A DNA stretch of 64,000 nt, from NCBI RefSeq assembly GCF_012516375.2, contig NZ_CP051204.2, positions 6,014,001-6,078,000 of the forward strand. The letters run 5' to 3'. Position 1 is the first letter of the stretch. The number at the start of each line of letters is the position of its first letter. The position numbers and the translations under genes were made by a program. This stretch comes from Chitinophaga oryzae. GTDB lineage: Bacteria; Bacteroidota; Bacteroidia; Chitinophagales; Chitinophagaceae. Shown piece after piece: positions 26,601 to 34,157 of the stretch. Under the pieces are notes generated by a model. The model saw only the letters and a program-made list of their open reading frames with translations, made no database searches and was not told the DNA's origin.

Positions 26601-27703
26601 ATGCCCCGGCGCAGCAGTACATCTGCCTGCACGCGGAAAGTGACCAGCAGTTTGCTGCGCGGATGCAGCAGCTGCAGCGCTATCACAGAGAGATAGCTCA
26701 GCAGTGGCTGTTCGTTTCTCTCCAGTAACAACAGCAACAGGTTCTCCGCTTTTTCTTTTCTGCCCGCATGCAGGTACAGCAGGCAGACAGCAGGGGTAAC
26801 CGCCGCAAAAAGTTTCCGTTCATAGGCGGTGAGCAGTTTCTGTACGATCGGATTACTTTTTTCACCGGGCAGCAACGTCAATGTCAGCGCATAATAAAAG
26901 GCAAAGAGCGGGGAAACGGGCAGCGTGTTTTTTTTGTCCTCCTGCCGTTGGCGTTTGATACCTTTTTCGAAAGCTGTCAGCGCCGCCGCCGGTTGGCCCT
27001 GGTACAGCGTCACCAGCGCTTTGGCAAACAGTTCGTCGGCGGTTGTATCTCCGAAGGCGGTATGCAGATCGCCCTGCAGCAATAGCAGTTCCGGGAAACG
27101 GCCGCCGCTGCGTTCCTGCAAAGCCTGGAGTTCCTCCATGGGCGGCAGTTGCAGCAGGTGGTATTTTACCGCAAACGAAAAAATGCTGTCCACGGCGGTT
27201 TCGGAGAACAGTTTCAGCAGTCCGTCATAAGCCGGGAAAAACAACAGGTAAGATATCCACGGCTGATATTCCGCCAGCTCCATCTCCATCCTGCGGATGG
27301 GCGGCGCCAGCAGGTAACGGTCGCCGGTAAACCATGCCACCAGCAACTGCTGCAGGTCCTGCAACCGCGCGTTGACAGAATAGAACGCGTGGACGGCACG
27401 GCCGGTGCGGTCTGCCACCGGTTGATAATCGGGCCGTACAATGTTGGCAGGCAACAGCTGAAAGCTCAGTGCCGGCGGCAGGCTGTAATGTCCGTTGACA
27501 TTCATCTGCAGCAGTTCCTGCTCCCGCAGGTCCAGCAGCATGTCTTCCAGCTCCGGCCGCGACGGGGAAGTGAGTAAACGGACCGCATCAAACAAGGTGT
27601 GTTTGTCTAACGGGTAAAGATATATGGAGAGCACGTCCATGACCAGCCGCACCGAATCGGGCTGGGACTGGTAACGTTGCAAATACCAGGCGTCGTTGAT
27701 CAT
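23681..27703 (-). CDS. SNF2-type DEAD/DEAH-box helicase, long N-terminal region
   Basis: About 1340 residues from the ATG at 27703 (MINDAWYLQ); a TTG at 27727 overlapping the DeoR stop is possible. The last third is a complete SNF2 ATPase: LRPYQEEGFRWM, DDMGLGKTVQAIALLL (Walker A), LDEAH (motif II), MLTGTPIQN (motif III), SLKAGGVGLNLTAADYV and DRAHRIGQTRPVTIY (motifs V and VI). The N-terminal 880 residues have a winged-helix-like start, helical repeat-like segments and a beta-rich stretch. This is common in large bacterial SWI2/SNF2 proteins that remodel nucleic-acid complexes, including RapA-like transcription recycling factors. The specific role is unknown. The last codons and stop come from the inverted repeat. 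Confidence 0.88.
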   Translation of the reverse strand: MINDAWYLQRYQSQPDSVRLVMDVLSIYLYPLDKHTLFDAVRLLTSPSRPELEDMLLDLREQELLQMNVNGHYSLPPALSFQLLPANIVRPDYQPVADRTGRAVHAFYSVNARLQDLQQLLVAWFTGDRYLLAPPIRRMEMELAEYQPWISYLLFFPAYDGLLKLFSETAVDSIFSFAVKYHLLQLPPMEELQALQERSGGRFPELLLLQGDLHTAFGDTTADELFAKALVTLYQGQPAAALTAFEKGIKRQRQEDKKNTLPVSPLFAFYYALTLTLLPGEKSNPIVQKLLTAYERKLFAAVTPAVCLLYLHAGRKEKAENLLLLLLERNEQPLLSYLSVIALQLLHPRSKLLVTFRVQADVLLRRGMEHHYRLLTYEYLYLFRDAGYAGYASAFTAAGAAVRYEPVLSQIKITADWERLLNTLLAPDDIAGKPKPAPVHRLIYLVDFNYYKLQPVVQASNGDGTWSSGRNVPLKKLKEGKAEAMTEQDQRISTTIQKDHYYNHDGENYSFDNRVWEELAGHPFLFLDDEPTVPVEIVKGQPELMVNYNGKGYTFTANIDDYSSELVFVKETPTRLKVIRLSPQQRKVLQTLSQVPVVPAEGREKLLQVLKSIGAHLTVHSELGDGSVNIRKREGDARIVIQLLPFGAGIKAGLFVKPFTLDPPYCKPGAGAAHIIGISNGERWQANRNLELEKNNGTRLLEMIQQIVPQELVADTLVFEDPADCLELLDLIHSYPELVRAEWPEGERYQVKDQVNFSHVALSLKEKGHWFLCDAEIRVDENLVITFRELLDTKRIVKKRFLALDNGEYLSLTADLRKRINELASIAMQGPQGIAIPRFAASMLDDWLQQAGQAEVDEAWQAFIRKRDTAMDLHPEIPVTLQTTLRPYQEEGFRWMTHLAAWGAGACLADDMGLGKTVQAIALLLYRAAEGPALVISPASVLPNWVNELSRFAPSLHIIQLQPGKRAAQLKNTGALDVVIATYGILQQDAQLFAGVHWSTAVLDEAHTIKNYQTKTSKAAMALQADFRLMLTGTPIQNHMGEIWNLFNFLNPGLLGTLDHFNEQFVFPSVRNPESTVKQHLKRLLAPFLLRRTKTAVLEELPPKTEITRLVEMSYEEMSFYEAIRRKAVENLAVPEENLGRRQMKALAEISRLRMAACHPQLVDGESSITSSKLNVFLEIVQELIDNNHRALVFSQFVRHLELVKAALGQRGITCLYLDGSTPIPQREQLVRDFQAGSGQLFLISLKAGGVGLNLTAADYVVHLDPWWNPAIEEQASDRAHRIGQTRPVTIYRLVAQHTIEEKIIALHNSKRDLADRLLEGSDQSGRLSAEELMELINYE

Positions 27704-27723
27704 ACCGCCAAAAATAGCGCATT

Positions 27724-28482
27724 TCAACTAATGACAGAGACGCCTTTGGCTTTGAACTGCGCTGCTGTGGAAGCCGGCAGCTGCCGGTCTGTAATGAGGT
27801 GATCGAACAGGGTGAGCGGCGCGTATTTGAGGTAGCTGTCTTTTCCTATTTTGCCGGAGTCGCACAACAGGTACACGATGTCTGCCTGCGTGGCCATGGC
27901 TTTGCTGATGGAAGCTTCTTTTTCGCTGAAGGCTGTCAGCCCGTTTTTCACCGACAGCCCGTCGGTGCCAATGAAAGCTTTTACCCCGCGATAGCTGTCG
28001 ATATGCTGTAATGCACGTTGCCCGTGCATGGCTTTACGTTCCTTGTCCACCTCCCCGCCGATGAGATTGACCGTGATCTGGTCACAGTCCATAAAAGCCG
28101 CCAGCACCGGGAGCGAGTTGGTGATCACCCGCAGCGGCCCTGTCTTCCGCAGGTGTTCGCACATGGCGAATACGGTGCTGCCGCAATCGAGGAAAATGGT
28201 GTCTCCCGGCTTCACCTGTGCGGCCGCCAGCCGGCCGATGTACTGCTTACGCTCCTGCCCTGTGCCGGCCTTGTCGGTAAAAGCGGTGAACGGATGCAGC
28301 GCCGGCGCTTTCATGGCGCCGCCATGGGTGCGTACCAACAGCCCTTCTTCCGCCAGCTGCTGCAGATCGCGCCGGATGGTGATCGCTGAAATGCCCAATG
28401 CGTCTGCTATTTCCTGTACTTCCCTGGTATCGTGCTGATCAAGCAGTCTCAATATTTTTTGCTTACGCTCCGGAAATCCCAT
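27724..28482 (-). CDS. DeoR/GlpR family transcriptional regulator
   Basis: A 252-residue protein. The N-terminal helix-turn-helix reads VQEIADALGISAITIRRDLQ, followed by the wing VRTHGGA. The C-terminal sugar-phosphate sensor domain (DeoRC) shows GDTIFLDCGSTVFAM and GTDGLS. DeoR proteins usually repress sugar metabolism genes and release DNA on binding a phosphorylated sugar. It is divergent from a Nudix gene across a region with phased ATCAAA repeats, which are candidate operators. The helicase gene starts within about 20 bases of its stop and is probably co-transcribed. Confidence 0.92.
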   Translation of the reverse strand: MGFPERKQKILRLLDQHDTREVQEIADALGISAITIRRDLQQLAEEGLLVRTHGGAMKAPALHPFTAFTDKAGTGQERKQYIGRLAAAQVKPGDTIFLDCGSTVFAMCEHLRKTGPLRVITNSLPVLAAFMDCDQITVNLIGGEVDKERKAMHGQRALQHIDSYRGVKAFIGTDGLSVKNGLTAFSEKEASISKAMATQADIVYLLCDSGKIGKDSYLKYAPLTLFDHLITDRQLPASTAAQFKAKGVSVIS

Positions 28483-28494
28483 TTTTTTATCTAT

Positions 28495-28533
28495 TTTTGA
28501 TCAAAACAATCAAATTCGATCAAATATAATCAT
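28495..28533. promoter_or_regulatory. Candidate DeoR operator with phased ATCAAA repeats
   Basis: TTTTGATCAAAA (28495-28506) is a perfect palindrome. ATCAAA recurs at 28500, 28509 and 28519, spaced 9 and 10 bases so that copies face the same side of the helix, and ATCA appears again at 28529. It fills the short gap between the divergent DeoR and Nudix genes. Confidence 0.55.
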
Positions 28534-28537
28534 TTTT

Positions 28538-29116
28538 ATGACACCCAGAATAAAAATCATTGAAACATCGGTCCTGTCCAACAACTGGTATACGCTAAAA
28601 AAAATAACCTATGACTACCGGAAGAGAAACGGCGACTGGGAGCAGCAGTCGCGCGAAGCCTATGACCGGGGCAACGGAGCGGTGGTCCTGTTGTACAACA
28701 AAGCGCAGCAGACGGTGGTCCTCACGCGCCAGTTCCGGATGCCGACCTATCTCAACGGCAACGACGACGGTATGCTGATAGAAGCCTGCGCCGGCCTGCT
28801 GGACAAAAGTAACCCGGAAGACTGCATCCGCCGGGAGGCTGAAGAAGAGACAGGCTACCGCATTACGGACGTGCAGAAAATATTTGAAGCGTACATGTCG
28901 CCCGGCTCTGTGACGGAGATTCTGTATTTCTTTGTGGCATCTTACGACAACACGATGAAAATAAATGACGGCGGGGGACTGGAAGACGAACAGGAAGAGA
29001 TCGAAGTGCTGGAAATACCTTTTAAAAAAGCGCTGGAGATGGTGGCCGACGGCCGCATCCGCGACGCCAAAACGATCATGCTGCTGCAGTATGCACAATT
29101 ACACCAGTTGCTCTGA
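28538..29116 (+). CDS. Nudix hydrolase (NudK/ADP-sugar pyrophosphatase-like)
   Basis: A 192-residue cytosolic protein. The Nudix box ends with CIRREAEEETGY and is preceded by EACAGLLDKSNPED. VVLLYNKAQQTVVLTRQFR and SPGSVTEILYFFVASYD are typical of the NudK group, which cleaves GDP-mannose or ADP-sugars. It is divergent from the DeoR regulator and shares its putative operator, so it may respond to a sugar phosphate. The exact nucleotide sugar is not determinable here. Confidence 0.88.
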   Translation: MTPRIKIIETSVLSNNWYTLKKITYDYRKRNGDWEQQSREAYDRGNGAVVLLYNKAQQTVVLTRQFRMPTYLNGNDDGMLIEACAGLLDKSNPEDCIRREAEEETGYRITDVQKIFEAYMSPGSVTEILYFFVASYDNTMKINDGGGLEDEQEEIEVLEIPFKKALEMVADGRIRDAKTIMLLQYAQLHQLL

Positions 29117-29157
29117 CTTTCTTACCTTTAGGATGCCGGCATCAAACGGCCCGTTCC

Positions 29158-29952
29158 ATGCATTACCAGACCATACGGCCATCGGCCCGGTTTCGCAGCA
29201 TAGTGAGATTCTACTGGGTACTGGAGAGTGACCGGCCTTACACCCATCACTCCATGGCAGACATGTGCCCGGAACTGCTGTTTCACTACCATGGCCTGTT
29301 TGATGAGCTGCTGCCCAACGGCGGAAGGGACGTTTCGTTTTCTGCCGGTATCCACGGCCAGAGCCAGACCACCCGTAAGTTCCATATCAACAGCGGCTTC
29401 GGCATGTTCGGGGTTTATCTTTATCCGCAGGCGATTCCACTGCTTTTTAACATGCCGGCCAGCGAGATGACCAACCAGATGCCGGACCTGCACACTTTAC
29501 TGGCACGGACAGGCCTACAGCTGGAAGAAAAAATGGCGCTCGCCATCAGCCATGCGCAAAGGGTTTCCATACTGGAAACATTTTTGGAACAGCGGTTGTC
29601 CCGGCAGGACAATGTACAACCGCCGGTCTTCCGCGCTATACAGACGATCATTGAAACCCAGGGCATGGCGCCGGTAAAACAACTGGCGCAGGACCACTAC
29701 CTGTCTACCCGGCAGTTTGAAAGACAGTTCCGGCACTATGCCGGCTTCAGCCCCAAAATGTTTTCGCGTATCGCACGCTTCCACGCGGCCATCCGGCGAT
29801 ACGGCCCCAACGCACCGTCACTCACACAGATAGCGCTGGATTGTGGTTATTACGACCAGTCGCATTTCATCCATGATTTCAGGGAGTTCTCCGGCGAACA
29901 CCCGAAAGCCTTTTTCTCCGGCCGTTCCGGCGCCACTGCCTGGATGGATTAA
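29158..29952 (+). CDS. AraC family transcriptional regulator with DUF6597-like N-terminus
   Basis: A 264-residue protein. The N-terminal region (YQTIRPSARFRSIVRFYWVL, CPELLFHYHG) is the usual DUF6597-type domain of this AraC branch. The C-terminal double helix-turn-helix has VKQLAQDHYLSTRQFERQFR and LTQIALDCGYYDQSHFIHDF, ending FSGEHPKAFF. It precedes a VOC-family gene by 78 bases on the same strand, a frequent pairing that suggests local control. Confidence 0.9.
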   Translation: MHYQTIRPSARFRSIVRFYWVLESDRPYTHHSMADMCPELLFHYHGLFDELLPNGGRDVSFSAGIHGQSQTTRKFHINSGFGMFGVYLYPQAIPLLFNMPASEMTNQMPDLHTLLARTGLQLEEKMALAISHAQRVSILETFLEQRLSRQDNVQPPVFRAIQTIIETQGMAPVKQLAQDHYLSTRQFERQFRHYAGFSPKMFSRIARFHAAIRRYGPNAPSLTQIALDCGYYDQSHFIHDFREFSGEHPKAFFSGRSGATAWMD

Positions 29953-30030
29953 AATGTCGCGTTTTTCCAATTTTGACAACACCGCTCCTACTAGCTTCGC
30001 AGTATTGTTTCACTTTTAACAGCTATTATT

Positions 30031-30402
30031 ATGAAGATTCCAGCAGGGCATCATGCCGCTATGCCTTATCTCATGCTCGAAAATGCACGTGACTTCCAGG
30101 CCTTTGTGGAGGCAGTGTTTCCGGCCACGCTCAGCCACATGAGTTTTCACGACGACAAACTGGTCCGCCATGCGGAATTTCAGATCGGCGACAGCACCAT
30201 TATGTTCTGTAATGCCCGCGACAAATGGACAGCACAGCCGGGCCAGGTGTTCATTTATGTGGACGATGCCGACAGCAGCTACCAGGCTGCGCTCGGCCAC
30301 GGAGCCACCAGCGTGATGGAGTTGAGTGATCAGCCCTATGGCAGGACCTGCGGGGTAAAAGATCCGTGTGGCAACACCTGGTGGATTACCTCGGTAAAAT
30401 AA
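30031..30402 (+). CDS. VOC superfamily (glyoxalase/bleomycin-resistance-like) protein
   Basis: A 123-residue soluble protein with the paired beta-alpha-beta-beta-beta plan. It starts MKIPAGHHAAMPYLMLENARD, and FIYVDDADSSYQAALGHGAT and KDPCGNTWWI mark the second half. The PhnB-like branch (GSTTIMF-like IGDSTIMFCN, DPCGNTWWI) fits best. Substrate is unknown. It lies downstream of an AraC regulator and ends five bases from the convergent reductase gene. Confidence 0.88.
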   Translation: MKIPAGHHAAMPYLMLENARDFQAFVEAVFPATLSHMSFHDDKLVRHAEFQIGDSTIMFCNARDKWTAQPGQVFIYVDDADSSYQAALGHGATSVMELSDQPYGRTCGVKDPCGNTWWITSVK

Positions 30403-30406
30403 CGGC

Positions 30407-30985
30407 CTAGCATAAACGTTGCCCGAGGGTTTTCACTTTCTGCAGGCCTTTTTCTTTACCTCCCGGTTTGATGTGTTTAATAGGGGCTATGTAAGTAGTC
30501 CCTGTTATTTTGAGTCCGCAGAAACGCAGTATCTGGCTGCGGACAGCCCGCACGCCGGTAGCCTGGTAATACAGGTTATGGAACCAGACGGGCGTGTCCA
30601 TGGTACAGATGAGGCGGGATGTTTTGCCTTTTAGTTTCTTATCGATCAGCATACTGTTTTCCCGGTAGCTGAAGGCCAGTCCCGGTAGGAAAAGCCGGTC
30701 AAAAAAACCTTTCATGAGCGCGGGCAGGGAACCCCACCACACGGGGAACACCCATACAATATGCTGAGCCGCTTTAATTTTCTCCCAGGCATCCAGCAGG
30801 TCCGGTTCCAGCTCCATTCTTTTGCGGTAACCGTAGCGCAGGTTGGGATCGAACTGCAGCGAGCCGAGGTGTATCTCCGTCACGTCGGCGCCGGCTTGCA
30901 GCGCGCCGGTTTTATAGGCTTCCTGTAGTTGCGTGTTGTAGCTTTCACGGTCAGGGTGACCGTTGATGATCAATATCTTTTTCAT
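30407..30985 (-). CDS. NAD(P)H dehydrogenase (quinone)-like flavoprotein, flavodoxin_2 family
   Basis: The start is at the ATG at 30985 (MKKILIINGHPDRES), giving 192 residues. The N-terminal strand-loop is the FMN/FAD phosphate site, VWVFPVWWGSLPALMKGFFD is the diagnostic central motif, and the YRENSM segment follows. These enzymes reduce quinones or similar electrophiles with NAD(P)H in the cytosol. The Crp/Fnr-type regulator gene upstream on the same strand ends 46 bases before it, so regulation of this enzyme by that protein is likely. Confidence 0.88.
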   Translation of the reverse strand: MKKILIINGHPDRESYNTQLQEAYKTGALQAGADVTEIHLGSLQFDPNLRYGYRKRMELEPDLLDAWEKIKAAQHIVWVFPVWWGSLPALMKGFFDRLFLPGLAFSYRENSMLIDKKLKGKTSRLICTMDTPVWFHNLYYQATGVRAVRSQILRFCGLKITGTTYIAPIKHIKPGGKEKGLQKVKTLGQRLC

Positions 30986-31030
30986 GCCTGCAAAGCTAGC
31001 GGCAGCGCGGCTGCCCGCACTGAACAAATG

Positions 31031-31588
31031 TTAACTTTTACGCAGGCGGCTCAGGTGCTGCGGCGTGATGCCGAGGTAAGAAGCGAGGTATTGCAGGGGT
31101 ACCTGTTGAATCATGCGCGGGTGCTGGCGCACCATTTCCTCGTAACGTTCTTTGGCGGTGTACTGTTGAAAAGAGCGGATACGCTGTTCCATCATCACAA
31201 ATTCCTGTTCCCCGAACACACGGCCGGTATTGGCCCAGCGGATATTTTCTTCGTATAGCCGGTAGAGGTCATCGCGGTCCAGCACCTGCAGTTCACATTC
31301 CGTGATAGCCTGCATATTCTCAAATGCCGGCGCTCCGGTGATAAGGCTGGCATAAGCCGTTACCAGTTGCCCTTCAAACATAATACAGTCGGTAATCTCC
31401 TCTCCGTTATCCTTTACATAAAAAGAGCGCAGGATACCTTTACTGAGAAAAGCCAGCTGCCGGCATACCTGCCCTTCGCGGATAAAATAATCTTGTTTTT
31501 CCAGCCGTACGGTTTTCATCAGTGGTTGCAGCTGGTCCAGGTCTTCCTGCGTGAGTGGTGAATGACGGAAAATATTCATCATACCCAA
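31031..31588 (-). CDS. Crp/Fnr-type transcriptional regulator
   Basis: A 185-residue protein. The N-terminal cyclic-nucleotide-binding-like barrel reads YFIREGQVCRQLAFLSKGIL and DRDDLYRLYEEN. The C-terminal segment has RYEEMVRQHPRMIQQVPLQY and ASYLGITPQHLSRLRKS, the short helix-turn-helix typical of Bacteroidota members that respond to unknown ligands. It precedes the flavodoxin-type reductase gene on the same strand. The sigma factor gene lies 33 bases upstream. Confidence 0.88.
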   Translation of the reverse strand: MGMMNIFRHSPLTQEDLDQLQPLMKTVRLEKQDYFIREGQVCRQLAFLSKGILRSFYVKDNGEEITDCIMFEGQLVTAYASLITGAPAFENMQAITECELQVLDRDDLYRLYEENIRWANTGRVFGEQEFVMMEQRIRSFQQYTAKERYEEMVRQHPRMIQQVPLQYLASYLGITPQHLSRLRKS

Positions 31589-31621
31589 AGTTCTGTTTTT
31601 TTGGGGTGATAAAGAAGCCGG

Positions 31622-32158
31622 CTATTTCTCCAGGGCTGCTTTCCGCAGCTGTTGCAGGCATTTATATTTCTGGTTGTCCGCGGTATGTTTGTTTTTCCAG
31701 CCCATCTTCCGCGCCAGCAGCGCCATAGGTTGCCGGGAATAAAAGAGCGCTTTCAACACGTGTTTACAGTTGTCCGTTATGCGGGCCAGCCATCCCTGGA
31801 CCCGGGCAGTAGCGGGCGGGTCGGGGAAGAGATCGGGCATGCCTGCTTCTTCCGGGATGGCCTCCGCTCCCGGCAGCAGCAGGCGGTTGTCCCGCAGGCG
31901 TTTAGTCCAGCAGTTGCGGGCAATGGCGTAGAGGTATGTCTTTAGCGAGGCTGTCAGCCTAAAATCCGGGGATTGTATTTTCTGCACCAGTACCAGCATC
32001 ACTTCCTGGAAAACATCTTCCGCATCGGCCGGATGGCCGTTGTGTTGCTGCACATAGGCGGTCACCATAGGGAAATATACCTGGTAGATAACTGCCGTGG
32101 CGTGGCGGTCGCCTGCTTTCAGTTGAAGGATCAGTTCCTGGTCGGTGAAGGTGGTCAT
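31622..32158 (-). CDS. ECF-type RNA polymerase sigma factor
   Basis: A 178-residue protein. Region 2 is visible as TAVIYQVYFPMVTAYVQQ and DAEDVFQEVMLVLVQKI, followed by TYLYAIARNCW. Region 4 is ARITDNCKHVLKALFYSRQ with MALLARKMGWKN as the helix-turn-helix. The region 4 segment is atypical but in place. No FecR anti-sigma factor or SusC partner is adjacent, so this is an orphan ECF factor. Targets cannot be inferred. Confidence 0.85.
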   Translation of the reverse strand: MTTFTDQELILQLKAGDRHATAVIYQVYFPMVTAYVQQHNGHPADAEDVFQEVMLVLVQKIQSPDFRLTASLKTYLYAIARNCWTKRLRDNRLLLPGAEAIPEEAGMPDLFPDPPATARVQGWLARITDNCKHVLKALFYSRQPMALLARKMGWKNKHTADNQKYKCLQQLRKAALEK

Positions 32159-32201
32159 AAAAACAATTTATTCAGCCATTGATACCATAAAAGCTGAAAG
32201 A

Positions 32202-32744
32202 TCACCCAATATTATTTAATTTTTTTTGATGACGGCTTTCGTGGGCCAGTAGCCACTCTTTGCGCCATATCCCGCCGCCGTAGCCGGTCAGGTGGCCGTT
32301 TCCCGCCACGATGCGGTGGCAGGGCACGATGACGGAGATGCGGTTCATGCCGTTGGCGTGACCGACGGCGCGTACGGCGTCGGGGCGTTGCAGCAGCGTG
32401 GCCTGTTGTTTATAGCTTCGCACATCGCCGTAGGGGACGGTCAGCAGCAGCCGCCATACCGCCTGCTGGAAGTCCGTTCCCGGCATATGCAACGGCACGG
32501 TAAAAGTATGCAGTTCACCGGCGAAGTAGGCCTCCAGCTCCTGTTGCAACAGGCTGAAATGGGGGTGTGTTCCTTCCGTGACGGTTGCTTTGAGCAGTCT
32601 GCGGAGGCCGGCCCATTGTGCTTCCAGGATTTTCCGTTCAGTGAATTCGAGCAGGCAGACGCCTTCGTCGGTAGCGCCGGCAATCATCATGCCCAGTGGC
32701 GTTTCTACCCGGGATTGATATATGGTGCGATGGTTTCCTTTCAT
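32202..32744 (-). CDS. ogt: Methylated-DNA--protein-cysteine methyltransferase
   Basis: A 180-residue protein. The active-site motif is IVPCHRIVAGNG with Cys142, preceded by the helix-turn-helix-like region PYGDVRSYKQQATLLQRPDA and the Asn hinge VGHANGMNRI. GYGGGIWRKEWLLAHE follows as usual. The enzyme transfers O6-alkyl groups from guanine to its own cysteine and is inactivated. Two 28-bp spaced hairpins lie 38-87 bases upstream and may control it. It is divergent from nothing; the DUF418 gene upstream has its own terminator. Confidence 0.93.
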   Translation of the reverse strand: MKGNHRTIYQSRVETPLGMMIAGATDEGVCLLEFTERKILEAQWAGLRRLLKATVTEGTHPHFSLLQQELEAYFAGELHTFTVPLHMPGTDFQQAVWRLLLTVPYGDVRSYKQQATLLQRPDAVRAVGHANGMNRISVIVPCHRIVAGNGHLTGYGGGIWRKEWLLAHESRHQKKLNNIG

Positions 32745-32781
32745 GTGTGGTCGTGCCGGGGATTTTTACCGGAACTTTAAA

Positions 32782-32831
32782 ATATCGGGTGATGAGCCGA
32801 TAAATCGAAATATCGGGCTTTTAGCCGATAT
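32782..32831 (-). promoter_or_regulatory. Tandem inverted repeats upstream of ogt
   Basis: TATCGG(N8)CCGATA occurs twice, at 32783-32802 and 32811-32830, exactly 28 bases apart. The pair lies just before the methyltransferase gene and after the DUF418 terminator. It looks like a duplicated operator for a dimeric regulator. Confidence 0.5.
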
Positions 32832-32846
32832 GTGAAAATACAAAAA

Positions 32847-32874
32847 GCCCCCTGCCGATCGTGCAGCAGGGGGC
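32847..32874 (-). terminator. Terminator after DUF418 gene
   Basis: GCCCCCTGC and GCAGGGGGC form a perfect 9-bp stem with a 10-base loop, followed by TTTTTG on the minus strand. It is 23 bases past the stop. Confidence 0.88.
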
Positions 32875-32897
32875 CACGGTCAAACACAGGGATGTTT

Positions 32898-34082
32898 TTA
32901 TTCCGCTTTTACCGCATAGGCTTTACCGTAAGTCAGTTTTCGCCATATCCATTCCACCGGTCCGAAGCGGAAGTGGTCCATCCACCAGGAACTGACGGCG
33001 AGTTGAAGTCCCAGCACGAGCACCCATATGAGCAGGTACATGGGAGGGTGGGCATACGCATACAGTCCGCCGCCGAAACTGTAGAATATGCATACACAGA
33101 TAACAGATTGCAGGAGATAGTTGGTCGCCGCCATCCGCCCGGCGGCCTGGAAAGGCCGCAGCCACCGCTGCCATCGGGCATGTTGCAGCAGGCGGGCGAG
33201 GGTGGCGATATAAAACAGCCCGATAAGGGGGCTTGCGATGCAGGTGTCCAGCATCATCATGTTGCCGCCCGCCGGCGTGGTGGGGCCGTCGCCGCCGATG
33301 AGGGCCACCGCGATCACCAGGGGCCAGCCGATGAGGGCACTCCGGGTTTGTACCTGGCGGACCAGCGCCGCATGCGCGTCCGGTTGGCGGAAGATGCCTT
33401 TTTTGCCGGCGCAGGCGCCCAGCAGGAACATCGCCAGCATCATCGGCGTCTCCATCAGGTAGCCGGCACGGGCTATCACCAGGTCGGACGCGTTCTGCTG
33501 CCACAGCTGGTGTAGCGTGCCCGTGCGGTATACTTCGATTGCCTGGTAACCCGCATCCGTATACGAAAAGCTGTCTTTGTAGAAACCGGGCCCGATGAGG
33601 GTACCCGCCGCCACATACAGGAGCACCGGCACTACGAGCAGGCCGATAGCCCATTTCAGCAGGGCCGGCGGGGACATCTTCCGGAAAAAGAGCAGCAGTA
33701 TGCCCAGCAGGCTGTAGCAACACAGCACGTCGCCAAACCAGATAAAGTGAGCGTGTATCCAGCCGATGCCCAGCAGCACCAGCAGGCGGCGGAGGAACAG
33801 CCGCACCGGCGGCAGTCCTTTTCTCTCCGCGCTTTGCAGGAAGAGAATAAAACCAAGGCCGAACAGGAAGGAGAACATGGAAACGAACTTGCCTTCCGCG
33901 AAAAAACTGATCAGCTGCTCCGCCAGTTTGCCGGAGGCGCCGGGCCAGTATGCGGAGGGTTTCATATAGAGGGCGGGGAAAGCGAAAAGGCCCATGTTTA
34001 CCAGGAGGATACCTGCCAGGGCCACGCCCCTGATGGCGTCCAGCGCGTCTATACGGCGGCTGGCGGGTGTGAACGGCTGCAT
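32898..34082 (-). CDS. DUF418 domain integral membrane protein
   Basis: The start is at the ATG at 34082 (MQPFTPASRRIDALDAIRG), giving 394 residues; the frame is open up to 34139. RIDALDAIRGVALAGILLVN is the hallmark start of DUF418/YeiB-like proteins. About ten hydrophobic helices follow, with the DUF418 domain in the C-terminal half ending LRWFPFGPVEW-like HFRFGPVEWIWRKLTYGK. The family is related to acyltransferase_3 membrane proteins and its activity is unknown. The gene ends at a strong terminator. Confidence 0.92.
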   Translation of the reverse strand: MQPFTPASRRIDALDAIRGVALAGILLVNMGLFAFPALYMKPSAYWPGASGKLAEQLISFFAEGKFVSMFSFLFGLGFILFLQSAERKGLPPVRLFLRRLLVLLGIGWIHAHFIWFGDVLCCYSLLGILLLFFRKMSPPALLKWAIGLLVVPVLLYVAAGTLIGPGFYKDSFSYTDAGYQAIEVYRTGTLHQLWQQNASDLVIARAGYLMETPMMLAMFLLGACAGKKGIFRQPDAHAALVRQVQTRSALIGWPLVIAVALIGGDGPTTPAGGNMMMLDTCIASPLIGLFYIATLARLLQHARWQRWLRPFQAAGRMAATNYLLQSVICVCIFYSFGGGLYAYAHPPMYLLIWVLVLGLQLAVSSWWMDHFRFGPVEWIWRKLTYGKAYAVKAE

Positions 34083-34157
34083 AAAATAATCCGGTTTTAT
34101 TGGATGCAGCAAAATTGAAGTATGGCGTCCAGCCGCCATTTGACATATGTCAAATAA

